Positions 20,051-27,980 of a DNA stretch of 44,121 bases are shown piece after piece. The notes below the pieces were generated by a model. That model did not search any database and was not told where the DNA came from. It saw nothing but the letters and a program-made list of their open reading frames with translations. The stretch's first letter is position 1. Each line of letters opens with the position of its first letter. The DNA is taken from positions 1-44,121 of IMG/VR virus record IMGVR_UViG_3300045049_000218. One strand, given 5' to 3'. The DNA comes from a virus. A program made the position numbers and the translations under genes.

Positions 20051-22123
20051 ATGACGAGCCAAGCCACTGCCGCCCCTGCCGCTGAGAAGCGCGACATGCC
20101 CATGCAGCTGCGCGAAGCGCAGATCATGCCGGCCACCTTCAACGACGCGGACAACACCGTCGAATGCGTGTGGACCACCGGCGCGCAGGTCCGCCGCTAC
20201 GACTACTGGAACGACACCGACTACGACGAGGCGCTCTCGCTCGATGCCGGCGCCGTCGACATGAGCCGCTTCGACGCCGGCGCCGTGCCGGTGCTCGACA
20301 GCCACCGCAGCTATGGCGGCATCGGCGCACAGCTCGGCATCGTGGCCAGCGCGCAGGTGCAGAACGGCAAGGGCACCGCGGTGCTGCGCCTGAGCCAGCG
20401 CCCCGATCTCGCCGGCGTGGTGCAGGACATCAAGGCCGGGATCATCCGCAACATCTCGGTCGGCTACGCCGTCAACAAGTACCAGGTCACGCCGGCCAAC
20501 GCGCGCGACGACGGCGGCACCGTGCCGCTGTACACCGCCGTCGACTGGACGCCGATGGAGCTGTCTTTCGTGACCATCCCCGCGGATGTCGACGCCGGCA
20601 CCCGCGCCCACCAGCAACGCTCGCAGGCCGTACGGCCGTGCGAGTTCATCCGGGCAGCCGCCCAATCCACCCAGGAGCAAACCATGTCGAACCCGCAGGG
20701 CGGCACCAACCCGACGCCCGCCAATCCGCAACCTTCGGACGAGGCCGCCCGCGCTGCAGCCGAAGCCCAAGCCCGCGAAGCCGCCGCTGCCGCCGAGCGT
20801 GAACGCAGTGCGGAGATCACCGCGCTGTGCAAGCGCTTCAACATCACCGACAAGGCCGAGACCTTCATCCGCGAGAACAAGACCGTTCAGCAGGTGAAGG
20901 ACTTCATCCTGGAGCAGCGCGCCCAGGAAGACGCCACGCCGCGCCACCCCAACGTGCGCGGCATCCACACCACCCAAGACGCGGTCGAAACGCAGATGCG
21001 CGGCCTGGAGGAGGCCATCCTGCATCGCATCGATGCGCGCACGAAGATCACCGACAACGGCCGCCAGTTTCGCGGCATGTCGCTCCTCGAGTTGGGCCGC
21101 GAGTTCCTGGAATCGCGCGGTGTCAGCACCCGCGGCATGGATCGCATGACGCTGGCCGCGCGCATGCTGCACTTCCGCGACGATCGCCAGTTCCGCTCGG
21201 CCATCATGCAGGAGCGTGACGGCGCCGGCTACATGGTCACGGCCGACTTCGCCAGTCTGCTGGCCAACGTGGCCAACAAGCGCCTGCGCAACGTGTACGA
21301 GGAGAACCCGGGCACCTACACCCGCTGGGCTCGCCGCGCACCGAACGCCCCGGACTTCAAGAGCATGAGCGTCATCCAGCTGTCGGCCATGCCCGACCTG
21401 CTGCAGACCAACGAAGCGGGCGAGTTCAAGTACGGCGCGCTGAGCGATGGCGCCGAGACCTATTCGCTGCTGACCTACGGCCGCATCGTGGCGCTGTCGC
21501 GCCAGGCCATCATCAACGATGACCTGCGCGGCTTCGATCGCATCCTGGCTGGCTTCGGTGGCAGCGCGGCGCGTCTGGAAAACCGCACGGTGTACGCGCA
21601 GCTCACTGCCAACGCCAACATGGCCGACGGGCACGCGCTGTTCGACAACACCAACCACGGCAACTACGGCACCGGCGCCGGCTCGGCGCTCCAGGCGTCT
21701 GCGCTGGCCACCGCGCGCACCGCGATGCGCAAGCAGAAGGGCCTGCAGAAGGAAGAGCTCAACCTGGTGCCCACCACGCTGATCGTGCCGGCTGCCCTGG
21801 AGCAGACGGCCTACCAGCTGACCAGCGCGAACTACACCCCGACCAAGCAGAGCGACGTGAGCGAGTTCCGCTCCGGTGGCCGCACGGCGCTGGACCCCGT
21901 GGTCGAGCCGGTGCTGGACGCCGCCAGCGCAACGGCCTGGTACCTGGCCGCCAGCAACGGCCAGGTCGACACCGTCGAGTACTGCTGGCTGGATGGCGCC
22001 GAAGGTCCCATGGTCGACACGCAGGTCGGCTTCGAAGTCGATGGCATCCAGTTCAAGTGCCGCGAAGACTTCGCCGCCAAGGTCATCGACTACCGCGGCC
22101 TCTACCTGGCGGCCGGCGCCTGA
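20051..22123 (+). CDS. Prohead protease-scaffold-major capsid fusion, 690 aa
   Basis: Residues 1-190 are an HK97-type (U35) prohead protease: VPVLDSHRSYGGIG with candidate His85, and GIIRNISVGYAV with candidate Ser136. Residues 212-330 are an Ala/Glu-rich helical scaffold-like region. Residues about 380-690 are a Mu gpT-like major capsid protein (DFASLLANVANKRLRNVYEE, FKYGALSDGAETYSLLTYGR and GRIVALSRQAIINDDL). Fusion of all three is known in many phages; the protease should trim itself and the scaffold during maturation. A strong internal start exists at 20684. ATG 20051 chosen; GTG 20042 is alternative. Confidence 0.9.
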   Translation: MTSQATAAPAAEKRDMPMQLREAQIMPATFNDADNTVECVWTTGAQVRRYDYWNDTDYDEALSLDAGAVDMSRFDAGAVPVLDSHRSYGGIGAQLGIVASAQVQNGKGTAVLRLSQRPDLAGVVQDIKAGIIRNISVGYAVNKYQVTPANARDDGGTVPLYTAVDWTPMELSFVTIPADVDAGTRAHQQRSQAVRPCEFIRAAAQSTQEQTMSNPQGGTNPTPANPQPSDEAARAAAEAQAREAAAAAERERSAEITALCKRFNITDKAETFIRENKTVQQVKDFILEQRAQEDATPRHPNVRGIHTTQDAVETQMRGLEEAILHRIDARTKITDNGRQFRGMSLLELGREFLESRGVSTRGMDRMTLAARMLHFRDDRQFRSAIMQERDGAGYMVTADFASLLANVANKRLRNVYEENPGTYTRWARRAPNAPDFKSMSVIQLSAMPDLLQTNEAGEFKYGALSDGAETYSLLTYGRIVALSRQAIINDDLRGFDRILAGFGGSAARLENRTVYAQLTANANMADGHALFDNTNHGNYGTGAGSALQASALATARTAMRKQKGLQKEELNLVPTTLIVPAALEQTAYQLTSANYTPTKQSDVSEFRSGGRTALDPVVEPVLDAASATAWYLAASNGQVDTVEYCWLDGAEGPMVDTQVGFEVDGIQFKCREDFAAKVIDYRGLYLAAGA
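20673..20686 (+). promoter_or_regulatory. Internal ribosome site and start for scaffold-capsid product
   Basis: AGGAG (20673-20677) precedes an in-frame ATG at 20684 by 6 bases, much better than the leader of the full gene. Translation from here would give a 479-aa protein starting MSNPQGGTNPTPANPQPSDE, exactly at the junction between protease and scaffold. It would supply excess capsid subunits without protease. Confidence 0.7.
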
Positions 22124-22133
22124 TCGCCTTGAG

Positions 22134-22160
22134 CGTGGCGCGTTTGCATAGCGCGCCACG
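22134..22160 (+). terminator. Hairpin after the capsid gene
   Basis: CGTGGCGCG (22134-22142) and CGCGCCACG (22152-22160) form a perfect 9-bp G+C-rich stem with a 9-base loop. There is no U-tract, and the tail genes continue downstream, so it may be a 3' stabiliser or attenuator raising capsid mRNA over tail mRNA rather than a full stop. Confidence 0.5.
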
Positions 22161-22195
22161 TCGGGCCTACCCGCAACACCTCTGAAAGGCACGCA

Positions 22196-22528
22196 ATGAA
22201 AGGCTTTGTTGAATCCGGCGAGGTGATCACCGTCGCCGCCCCCTACGACCGCAGCTCGGGCGACGGCTGCCTGGTCGGTTCCCTGTTCGGCGTCTGCCAG
22301 AGCTCGGCCACGAGCGGCAACAACGTCGACATCAAGCTCGAAGGCGTCTTCGACATCACGGCGCTGAGCACCGACACCGGCACGGTCGGCACCAAGATGT
22401 ACTGGGACGACACCAACAAGCGGCTGACGACCACGAGCACCAGCAACCGTCTGGTGGGCGTGCTCACGGCCGCCAAGGGCGGCACGGACACCACCGCGCG
22501 CGTGTACCTCGACGGCGCCATCCGCTGA
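22196..22528 (+). CDS. DUF2190 capsid-associated protein, 110 aa
   Basis: Matches the DUF2190 pattern (PF09956): starts FVESGEVITVAAPYD, has repeated small beta strands (GTVGTKMYWDDTNKRLTT), and ends with RLVGVLTAAKGGTDTTARVY. Members sit right after the major capsid gene and are considered capsid decoration or stabilising proteins. AAAGG precedes the ATG by 6 bp. Position and size (about 110 aa) fit the family. Confidence 0.85.
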   Translation: MKGFVESGEVITVAAPYDRSSGDGCLVGSLFGVCQSSATSGNNVDIKLEGVFDITALSTDTGTVGTKMYWDDTNKRLTTTSTSNRLVGVLTAAKGGTDTTARVYLDGAIR

Positions 22529-22542
22529 TCGCTGACCTGGCC

Positions 22543-22866
22543 ATGTCCACGCCATTCGCCGCCGCCCAAAGCCGTCTCGGTCAGAGCACCGTGCGGCGGC
22601 AGGCGAACGCGCTCATGGCCCTCCCCGGCGGCCAGCAGGTCGCCGGCATCTTTCGCCAGGACGCCGCGCAGGGCTCGGTCGGCACCGCCGGCATGAGCTC
22701 GCGCGACGTCACCTTCCGCTGCCTCAGCGCCGACCTCACCGCGGCCCTCATCAAGGGCTCGCAGGTGTCGGTGACCTTCCGCGGCGAAAACACGACCTGG
22801 CTCGTCGCCAAGGCCACCGAGCAGCACGAGCTCGGCCAGATGCTCTACGAGCTGGAGCAGCCGTGA
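22543..22866 (+). CDS. Head-tail joining protein, lambda FII-like position, 107 aa
   Basis: The N-terminal helix (AAAQSRLGQSTVRRQANALM) is followed by beta strands (DVTFRCLSADLTAALIKGSQ then VSVTFRGENTTWLVAKATE). Size and place between capsid and tail genes match connector proteins of the gpFII/tail-attachment group. It should form the ring joining portal-gpW and tail. No strong Shine-Dalgarno is seen; coupling to the DUF2190 gene over 14 bp is likely. The assignment rests on context as much as sequence. Confidence 0.65.
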   Translation: MSTPFAAAQSRLGQSTVRRQANALMALPGGQQVAGIFRQDAAQGSVGTAGMSSRDVTFRCLSADLTAALIKGSQVSVTFRGENTTWLVAKATEQHELGQMLYELEQP

Positions 22867-23312
22867 GCGCCACCAACGCCGTCGACGACATCATCAACGC
22901 GATGATCGCCACGCTGCAGGCCGCCGCGGCCCTGTCGGACACGATCGTCGAAGACGACGACACCGCCATCGGCGAAGACGCCAGCGACGCCATCGTGATC
23001 ACATACGTGCGCAGCGTGCCGGCCGATCCGCTCGTCTACCTGGGCCAGCCGATCGACTGGGACACCGAGATCTCGATCGAGTGCTACGCCCGCGCCGACA
23101 ACACCACGTCCAACGGCCGCGCGAGCCGCCAGCTGCACGCCGCCGCCTACGCGCGCCTGATGGCCGAGCCCTCGCTCGGCGGCCGCCTGCAGGACCTGGT
23201 GTGCATCGGCATCACCCACGACCAGGAGCGCCGAGCCAGCCGCCTGGGCTGCTGCATCGGCCAGTACCGCACGCGCCACCGCACCCAGAGCGCCACGCTC
23301 GACGCCGCCTGA
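22863..23312 (+). CDS. Tail terminator-like minor tail protein, 149 aa
   Basis: GTG start overlapping the previous stop (GTGA). An N-terminal helix (AVDDIINAMIATLQAAAALS) precedes acidic and beta-rich sequence (AIVITYVRSVPADPLVYLGQ then DWDTEISIECYARAD) and a C-terminal strand (LVCIGITHDQERRAS). The fold order and position before the tail tube gene match lambda gpU/tail terminator proteins, which cap the tail tube. Confidence moderate because sequence identity to a named family is not evident by eye. Confidence 0.6.
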   Translation: MSATNAVDDIINAMIATLQAAAALSDTIVEDDDTAIGEDASDAIVITYVRSVPADPLVYLGQPIDWDTEISIECYARADNTTSNGRASRQLHAAAYARLMAEPSLGGRLQDLVCIGITHDQERRASRLGCCIGQYRTRHRTQSATLDAA

Positions 23313-23339
23313 CACCCAACACGCCCGGAGCCGCCCGCC

Positions 23340-24308
23340 ATGTCCCGCTACATCCGCAAGACCGCGATCCTCTCCAAGATCGAGGCCGTCTATGGCACTG
23401 ACGCCGTGCCCACCGGCAGCAGCAATGCCCTGCTGGTCAGCAACTGCACCGTCAACCCGCTCAACGCCAACAACGTCAAGCGCGACCTCGTGCGGCCGTA
23501 CTTCGGCGGCAGCGAGGAGCTCGTCGGCACCGCGTTCAAGGAAGTGAGCTTCGACGTGGAACTGGTGGGCTCCGGCACCGCCGGCACCGCGCCGGCCTGG
23601 GGCCCGCTGCTGCGCGCCGCCGGCATGGCCGAAACGGTCACTGCCGCCACGCGGGTGGACTACCTGCCGCTCACCGATTCGCCCGAGTCGGCCACCATCT
23701 ACTACTACCTCGACGGGCTGCTCTACAGCCTGCTCGGCGCGCGTGGCACCTTCACCTGCAAGCTCGACGTTGGCGGCCGCCCGCTGCTGAGCTTCAAATT
23801 CACCGGCATCGACGGCGGCGAAACGGCCAGCGCCAACCCCACCGTGGACCTCACCAGCTGGAAGACCCCGCGCGTGGTCACCAGCGCCAACAGCGGCAGC
23901 GTCACCATCGGCGCCACGCACAGCGCCATCGGCGCGCCTGAGCTCACCGGCGGCACGGCCTACACCTCCCAGGGCCTGGAGCTCGACATCGGCAACACCG
24001 TGAGCTTCATTCCGCTGCTGGGCAACGAGAGCGTGGACATCACCGACCGCGAGACCACCGGCAAGCTCACGCTGGACCTGAGCGCGGCCGATGAAGTCAC
24101 CTTCATGGGCGACGTGCGCGGCGCCACGTTGCAGAGCGTGGGCCTCGTGCACGGCGTCACTGCCGGTCTCAAGGTGCTCGTCTTCGCGCCCAGCGTGCAG
24201 TTCATCAACCCCAGCAAGCAAGACGTGAGCGGCCGGGCGATGAGCGCCTTCGACCTGCGCGCGTTGCCGGTCGCCGGCAACGACGAGCTGCGCATCGTCG
24301 CGTTCTGA
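23340..24308 (+). CDS. Major tail tube protein, 322 aa
   Basis: Begins SRYIRKTAILSKIEAVYGTD, the usual opening of this group of siphophage tube proteins. The body is beta-rich with an N-terminal tube domain (to about residue 160: GTFTCKLDVGGRPLLSFKFT) and a C-terminal part (AYTSQGLELDIGNTVSFIPL) that may be a surface domain. Many copies stack to form the tail tube. It lies just before the frameshift chaperone pair and tape measure, the canonical order. GGAG precedes the ATG. Confidence 0.85.
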   Translation: MSRYIRKTAILSKIEAVYGTDAVPTGSSNALLVSNCTVNPLNANNVKRDLVRPYFGGSEELVGTAFKEVSFDVELVGSGTAGTAPAWGPLLRAAGMAETVTAATRVDYLPLTDSPESATIYYYLDGLLYSLLGARGTFTCKLDVGGRPLLSFKFTGIDGGETASANPTVDLTSWKTPRVVTSANSGSVTIGATHSAIGAPELTGGTAYTSQGLELDIGNTVSFIPLLGNESVDITDRETTGKLTLDLSAADEVTFMGDVRGATLQSVGLVHGVTAGLKVLVFAPSVQFINPSKQDVSGRAMSAFDLRALPVAGNDELRIVAF

Positions 24309-24321
24309 GGGGCCGCCCAGC

Positions 24322-24666
24322 ATGTTCATGCTCGACCAATCCCCCAGCTACTGGTGGCCCGTGACCTTCACGCTGCCCGCGCCCGACGGCGGCCAGCACC
24401 AGTCGCACACCTTCGACGTGCAGCTGCGCCGCAAGGATGGCGAGGAGATCAACAAGCTCTTCGAACGCGGCCAGAAGGGCCAGATCAACGATGTGAACGT
24501 CTGTCGCGAGCTCGTGGTCGGCTGGCGCGGCGTGCAGGACGCTGACGGCCGCGAGGTGGTCTTCAGCACCGCGGCGCTGGAGCGCGTGCTGCGCATGCCC
24601 AACGTGGCCACGGCGATCGTGCGGGCGCTGATCGACAGCCTCGCCGACGCGCCCAAAAAAAACTGA
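24322..24666 (+). CDS. Tail assembly chaperone, gpG-like, 114 aa
   Basis: Encodes the short chaperone form: SYWWPVTFTLPAPDGGQHQS and VQLRRKDGEEINKLFERGQK are typical of gpG-like proteins, which bind the tape measure protein before the tube forms. It ends DAPKKN with a stop at 24664-24666, right after the A8 run at 24655-24662. A -1 shift on that run reads into the next frame and gives a longer G-T product. Size and position match lambda G. Confidence 0.85.
   Translation: MFMLDQSPSYWWPVTFTLPAPDGGQHQSHTFDVQLRRKDGEEINKLFERGQKGQINDVNVCRELVVGWRGVQDADGREVVFSTAALERVLRMPNVATAIVRALIDSLADAPKKN
24655..24662 (+). other. Slippery A8 run for programmed -1 frameshift
   Basis: Eight adenines follow GCGCCC at the very end of gpG. 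The downstream frame (-1) is open from here through 25043, and the join reads DAPKKK then LIEAAEAWASGGPPLDEEPI. An A-rich heptamer just before the zero-frame stop at the G/T position is the textbook signature of this family. Confidence 0.85.
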
Positions 24667-25043
24667 TCGAGGCCGCCGAAGCATGGGCGAGCGGTGGCCC
24701 TCCCTTGGACGAAGAGCCCATCAAGGCGCTGCAGGCCATGGGCCTGCCGGACGAGCTCATCGAGCAGGCGCGCGAGGAGCTGCAGCGCGAGCGCAAGCAG
24801 GCCGAGGTGCCCGTCTGGCCGGAGCACTGGCACGCGGTGACGGCGTTCTGCGCCATGTCGTCGCAGTGGCGCGCGCATGCACTGCCCAACGGACGCCTGT
24901 TCTTCCAGGGCTTGGAGTACTCCGCGCTGCCGATCGTGCTGGCCAGCCTGCGCGAGCTGCCGCATCGTCAACCGCTCACCGAGCTGCTGCCGCAACTGCG
25001 TGTGATGGAAACCGCGGCGCGCGAGCGCCTCAACGCTGACTGA
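24663..25043 (+). CDS. gpT-like extension of the tail chaperone (DUF1799), made by -1 frameshift
   Basis: The frame gives LIEAAEAWASGGPPLDEEPI then KALQAMGLPDELIEQAREEL, and contains VWPEHWHAVTAFCAMSSQWR and GLEYSALPIVLASLRELP, matching DUF1799 (PF08809), which is the T part of G-T in related phages. It has no convincing independent start (an ATG at 24705 lacks a ribosome site), so it is expected only as the G-T fusion of about 240 aa. G-T recruits tube subunits to the tape measure. The next ORF begins 9 bp after its stop. Confidence 0.85.
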   Translation: MIEAAEAWASGGPPLDEEPIKALQAMGLPDELIEQAREELQRERKQAEVPVWPEHWHAVTAFCAMSSQWRAHALPNGRLFFQGLEYSALPIVLASLRELPHRQPLTELLPQLRVMETAARERLNAD

Positions 25044-25052
25044 GGAACCACC

Positions 25053-27581
25053 ATGGGCGCCGCACAACAGGATTTCGTCTTCCGCCTGGTCGCCGACGAC
25101 ACGCTGCTGCAGGCCACCACGCAGGCCGCCGGCAAGTCGCTGCAGGACCTGGGCGCCCAGGCCGTCAGCGTGGGCCAGAAGCAGCTGCCGGCGGTGGCCA
25201 ACACGGCCAAGTTCACCTCGCAGGAAATCCAGTCGCTCACGCACGCCGTGCGCGCCTCGGTCGACCAGTTGAGCGCCGGCGGCAGCCCGTTCACCGTGCT
25301 GATCCAGCAGGGCGGCAAGCTGGTCAGCGGCTTCGGGGGCGTGCAGAACGTCTTCAGCAAGCTCGGCACCTTCGTCAACCCGCTCACGGTCGGCCTGGCC
25401 GCGCTGGCGGCCGCCATCGGCAGCGTGGGCTACGCGTTCTACAAGGGCGCCGAGCAGACCGACGAACTCAACCGCAGCCTGGCGCTCACAGGCAATTTCG
25501 CCGGCTCCAGCGCCGACCAGGTCGAGCGCCTGAGCGTTGCGCTCGGTGATGCCACCGGCCGCGGCCGTGCCTTCGCGCGCGAGGCCGTCACCGCGGTCAC
25601 CAGCAGCGGCCAGTTTGGTCCGCAGTCGATCGAGCAGGTGAGCGCCGCGGTGATCCAGCTGCAGCGCCTCAGCGGCGAGAGTGCCGACGCGATCGTGAAG
25701 GACTTCGGCTCCATGTCCCAGGGCGTGGCCAAGTGGGCGGCCGAGCACAACCGCCAGTACAACTACCTCACGGTGGCGCAGTACCAGTACATCCGGCAGC
25801 TGGAGGCGCAGGGCCGCACCGAAGAGGCCATCACCGTCAACGCCAAGGCGCTCACCGATTCGCTCGCCGCGCGCAATGTGCAGCTGGGCACGCTGGGCAA
25901 CACCCTGGGCAAGCTCAAGCAGGGCTGGAAGGACTTCTGGGACGCCGCCTTCGACATCGGCCGGCCGCAGACGATCGACCAGAAGATCGACGATCTGCAG
26001 AAGCACCTGCAGGTGCTGCAGGGCGCGCCGCAGGGCAAAGCCATCCTCGGGCCTGGTGACTTTGCCGGGTACGTGTTCAAAGGCGGCCAGCAATACATCG
26101 ACCAGCAGACTCAGCAGACCAGCGAGGCGCTGCAGGACCTGCAGCGTGAACGCTTCAAGGACCTGGACCGCCAGAACGAGCAGGCCATCGCGCAGCAACA
26201 GGTGCAGGAGAAGATCCAGGAAAGCTCCAAGTCCTTCGCGGAGACGCAGATCTCTCTCGAGCGCGCGAAGAACGAGCAGCTGCACGCGCTGTTCCAGGCG
26301 CGTCTCGACGACGAGCAGCGCGCCAACGAACGCCGCTACCAGCAGATGGAGGAGAGCGCCTCCGCCTTCCGGCAGCGCAGCATCGAGATCGAGCGCGCGC
26401 GCTTGGCTGACAAGCAGTCGGCGATCGACCAGGAGATCGCGATCGAGCAGCGCCGCGTGCCGGAGAACCGGCAGGATTCGATCGCGCAGCAGGCCAAGCT
26501 CATCCAGCTCGGCACGCAGCGCAACGCCGTGCTCGAGGAGCGCGCCAAGCTCGAAGACCGCATCCGCGCCGGCGAGCTCGACGCCAAGCCGCGCGACGTG
26601 CAGAACAGCCCGCTGGAGGCCTTCCGCGTCAGCGAGGAAGCACAGAGCGACGCGATCCTGAAGGCGTCGCAGGAGCGCCGCGATGCGGCCCTGGCCAACG
26701 CCCACGACCTGCTCAACACGAACCGCCAGCTCAACATCGACCTGATCCAGGACGATCGCGCGCGCGGCGAGGCCCAGATCGCCTTCGACGAGGAGCAGCT
26801 GCGCAAGCGGCTGGACCTGTCGTCGCTCAACGCCGACGAGCGCAAGCAGGTCGAGGAAAGCCTGGCGCAGTGGCGCATCGCCCGCGAGAAGCAGCTCACC
26901 GAGCAGCTGAAGCCACAGTACCAGCAGGAGCTGGACCTCTTCGCCGACACCATGCGCTACATGAAGCAGGAGAGCGACAGCTTCCACCAGCAATTCATCG
27001 ACAGCGGCCGGGATGCCTTCACTCAGTGGATCACCACTGGCAAGCTCAGTGCGCACACGCTGGTGCAGGCCATCGAATCCGAGTTCGCCAAGATGGTCTA
27101 TGACAAGTTCCTGGCGCAGAGCGTCAGCAACTTCGCGGGCAACATCTTCAGCGCGTTTGCCGGCGCGATTGGCGGCGGTGGCGGTGACGCCGGCGCATCT
27201 TCTGCGGTGGGCTCGGGCCTGAGTGCGACGGGCTACTCCCTTGCCGTCGGCACCAACTACGTGCCCTATGACGGCATGCGCGCCACTCTACACGAAGGCG
27301 AGGCTGTGGTGCCCAAGGCCTACAACCCGGCAGCTGGGGGGCGCGCACCTGGCGGCGTCGACGCGCCCGTGGTGGTCAACGTCCACAACAACACCGGCGT
27401 GCAGGCCAACGCGCGCACGCAGCGCCGGCAGGACGGCAGCATCGACGTGATGCTCGACGCCGTCGAAACCGGCCTGGCGGCCCGCGTGCAGTCGGGCAGC
27501 AGCATCCTCGGCCGCGCGCTCGCGCAGCGCCATGGCCTGGATCCTGTGGCCGGCTCGCCCAACCGGCCGCGCAGCTTCTGA
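25053..27581 (+). CDS. Tape measure protein, lambda gpH-like, 842 aa
   Basis: N-terminal TMP_2-type region (GAAQQDFVFRLVADDTLLQA to about 200) with hydrophobic segment NPLTVGLAALAAAIGSVGYA near 110. The middle (about 320-640) is a long alpha-helical coiled coil rich in Gln/Glu/Arg. The C-terminal lambda-type domain reads FHQQFIDSGRDAFTQWITTG then FAKMVYDKFLAQSVSNFAGN (about 648-695), with a Gly-rich end. It sets tail length: 842 residues against 853 in lambda gpH predicts a tail of about lambda length (near 130 nm). GAGGA lies before the ATG. Confidence 0.93.
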   Translation: MGAAQQDFVFRLVADDTLLQATTQAAGKSLQDLGAQAVSVGQKQLPAVANTAKFTSQEIQSLTHAVRASVDQLSAGGSPFTVLIQQGGKLVSGFGGVQNVFSKLGTFVNPLTVGLAALAAAIGSVGYAFYKGAEQTDELNRSLALTGNFAGSSADQVERLSVALGDATGRGRAFAREAVTAVTSSGQFGPQSIEQVSAAVIQLQRLSGESADAIVKDFGSMSQGVAKWAAEHNRQYNYLTVAQYQYIRQLEAQGRTEEAITVNAKALTDSLAARNVQLGTLGNTLGKLKQGWKDFWDAAFDIGRPQTIDQKIDDLQKHLQVLQGAPQGKAILGPGDFAGYVFKGGQQYIDQQTQQTSEALQDLQRERFKDLDRQNEQAIAQQQVQEKIQESSKSFAETQISLERAKNEQLHALFQARLDDEQRANERRYQQMEESASAFRQRSIEIERARLADKQSAIDQEIAIEQRRVPENRQDSIAQQAKLIQLGTQRNAVLEERAKLEDRIRAGELDAKPRDVQNSPLEAFRVSEEAQSDAILKASQERRDAALANAHDLLNTNRQLNIDLIQDDRARGEAQIAFDEEQLRKRLDLSSLNADERKQVEESLAQWRIAREKQLTEQLKPQYQQELDLFADTMRYMKQESDSFHQQFIDSGRDAFTQWITTGKLSAHTLVQAIESEFAKMVYDKFLAQSVSNFAGNIFSAFAGAIGGGGGDAGASSAVGSGLSATGYSLAVGTNYVPYDGMRATLHEGEAVVPKAYNPAAGGRAPGGVDAPVVVNVHNNTGVQANARTQRRQDGSIDVMLDAVETGLAARVQSGSSILGRALAQRHGLDPVAGSPNRPRSF

Positions 27582-27979
27582 TGGCCACCACGCTCAGCTA
27601 CCCCGCCACGCTGCCCGCGCTCCAGGCGCAGGCCTGCCAGCGCTCCGGCCTGACACAAATGCTGCGCACGCCCATGGAAACCGGCGCGCCCCGCGTCGAA
27701 TCCGAGTTCACCACCACGCCGCGCTTCCTGCAGGCGCAGACGCTGCTCACCCAGGCGCAGTTCGACGCGTTCTATGACTTCTTCGAGCTCGACCTGCAGG
27801 CCGGCGCGCTGAGCTTCTACATCGCGGCGCCGGGCCCGTCGTATTCGTCCGGCATCGAGTGGTGGGAAGCGGCCTTCGCCGCGCCCTACCGCGCGCAGCC
27901 GCAGCCCGGCGGCCGCTACCTCGTGACCATGGCGCTCCGTCTGATCGGCGGCCCCAGCGCCACCAACCCGGCAGCGTGA
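27581..27979 (+). CDS. Minor tail protein, lambda gpM-like position, 132 aa
   Basis: Beta-rich: LSYPATLPALQAQACQRSGL, VESEFTTTPRFLQAQTLLTQ, FDAFYDFFELDLQAGALSFY, and a final strand RYLVTMALRLIG. The order is that of short distal-tail or gpM-type proteins placed after the tape measure. The ATG overlaps the tape measure stop by one base (TGATG). It shows weak resemblance to the C-terminal part of the 507-aa protein at 29861, so both may share a tail-tip domain. Function inferred from place. Confidence 0.7.
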   Translation: MATTLSYPATLPALQAQACQRSGLTQMLRTPMETGAPRVESEFTTTPRFLQAQTLLTQAQFDAFYDFFELDLQAGALSFYIAAPGPSYSSGIEWWEAAFAAPYRAQPQPGGRYLVTMALRLIGGPSATNPAA

Positions 27980-27980
27980 C

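Noticed and set aside
19673-22555. Leftward open frame of 960 codons
   Set aside because: Antisense to the protease-capsid fusion and neighbouring genes; Val/Ala/Arg/Gly-rich shadow.
24348-27056. Leftward open frame of 902 codons
   Set aside because: Antisense to the chaperone and tape measure genes, which have clear families and coupled starts.
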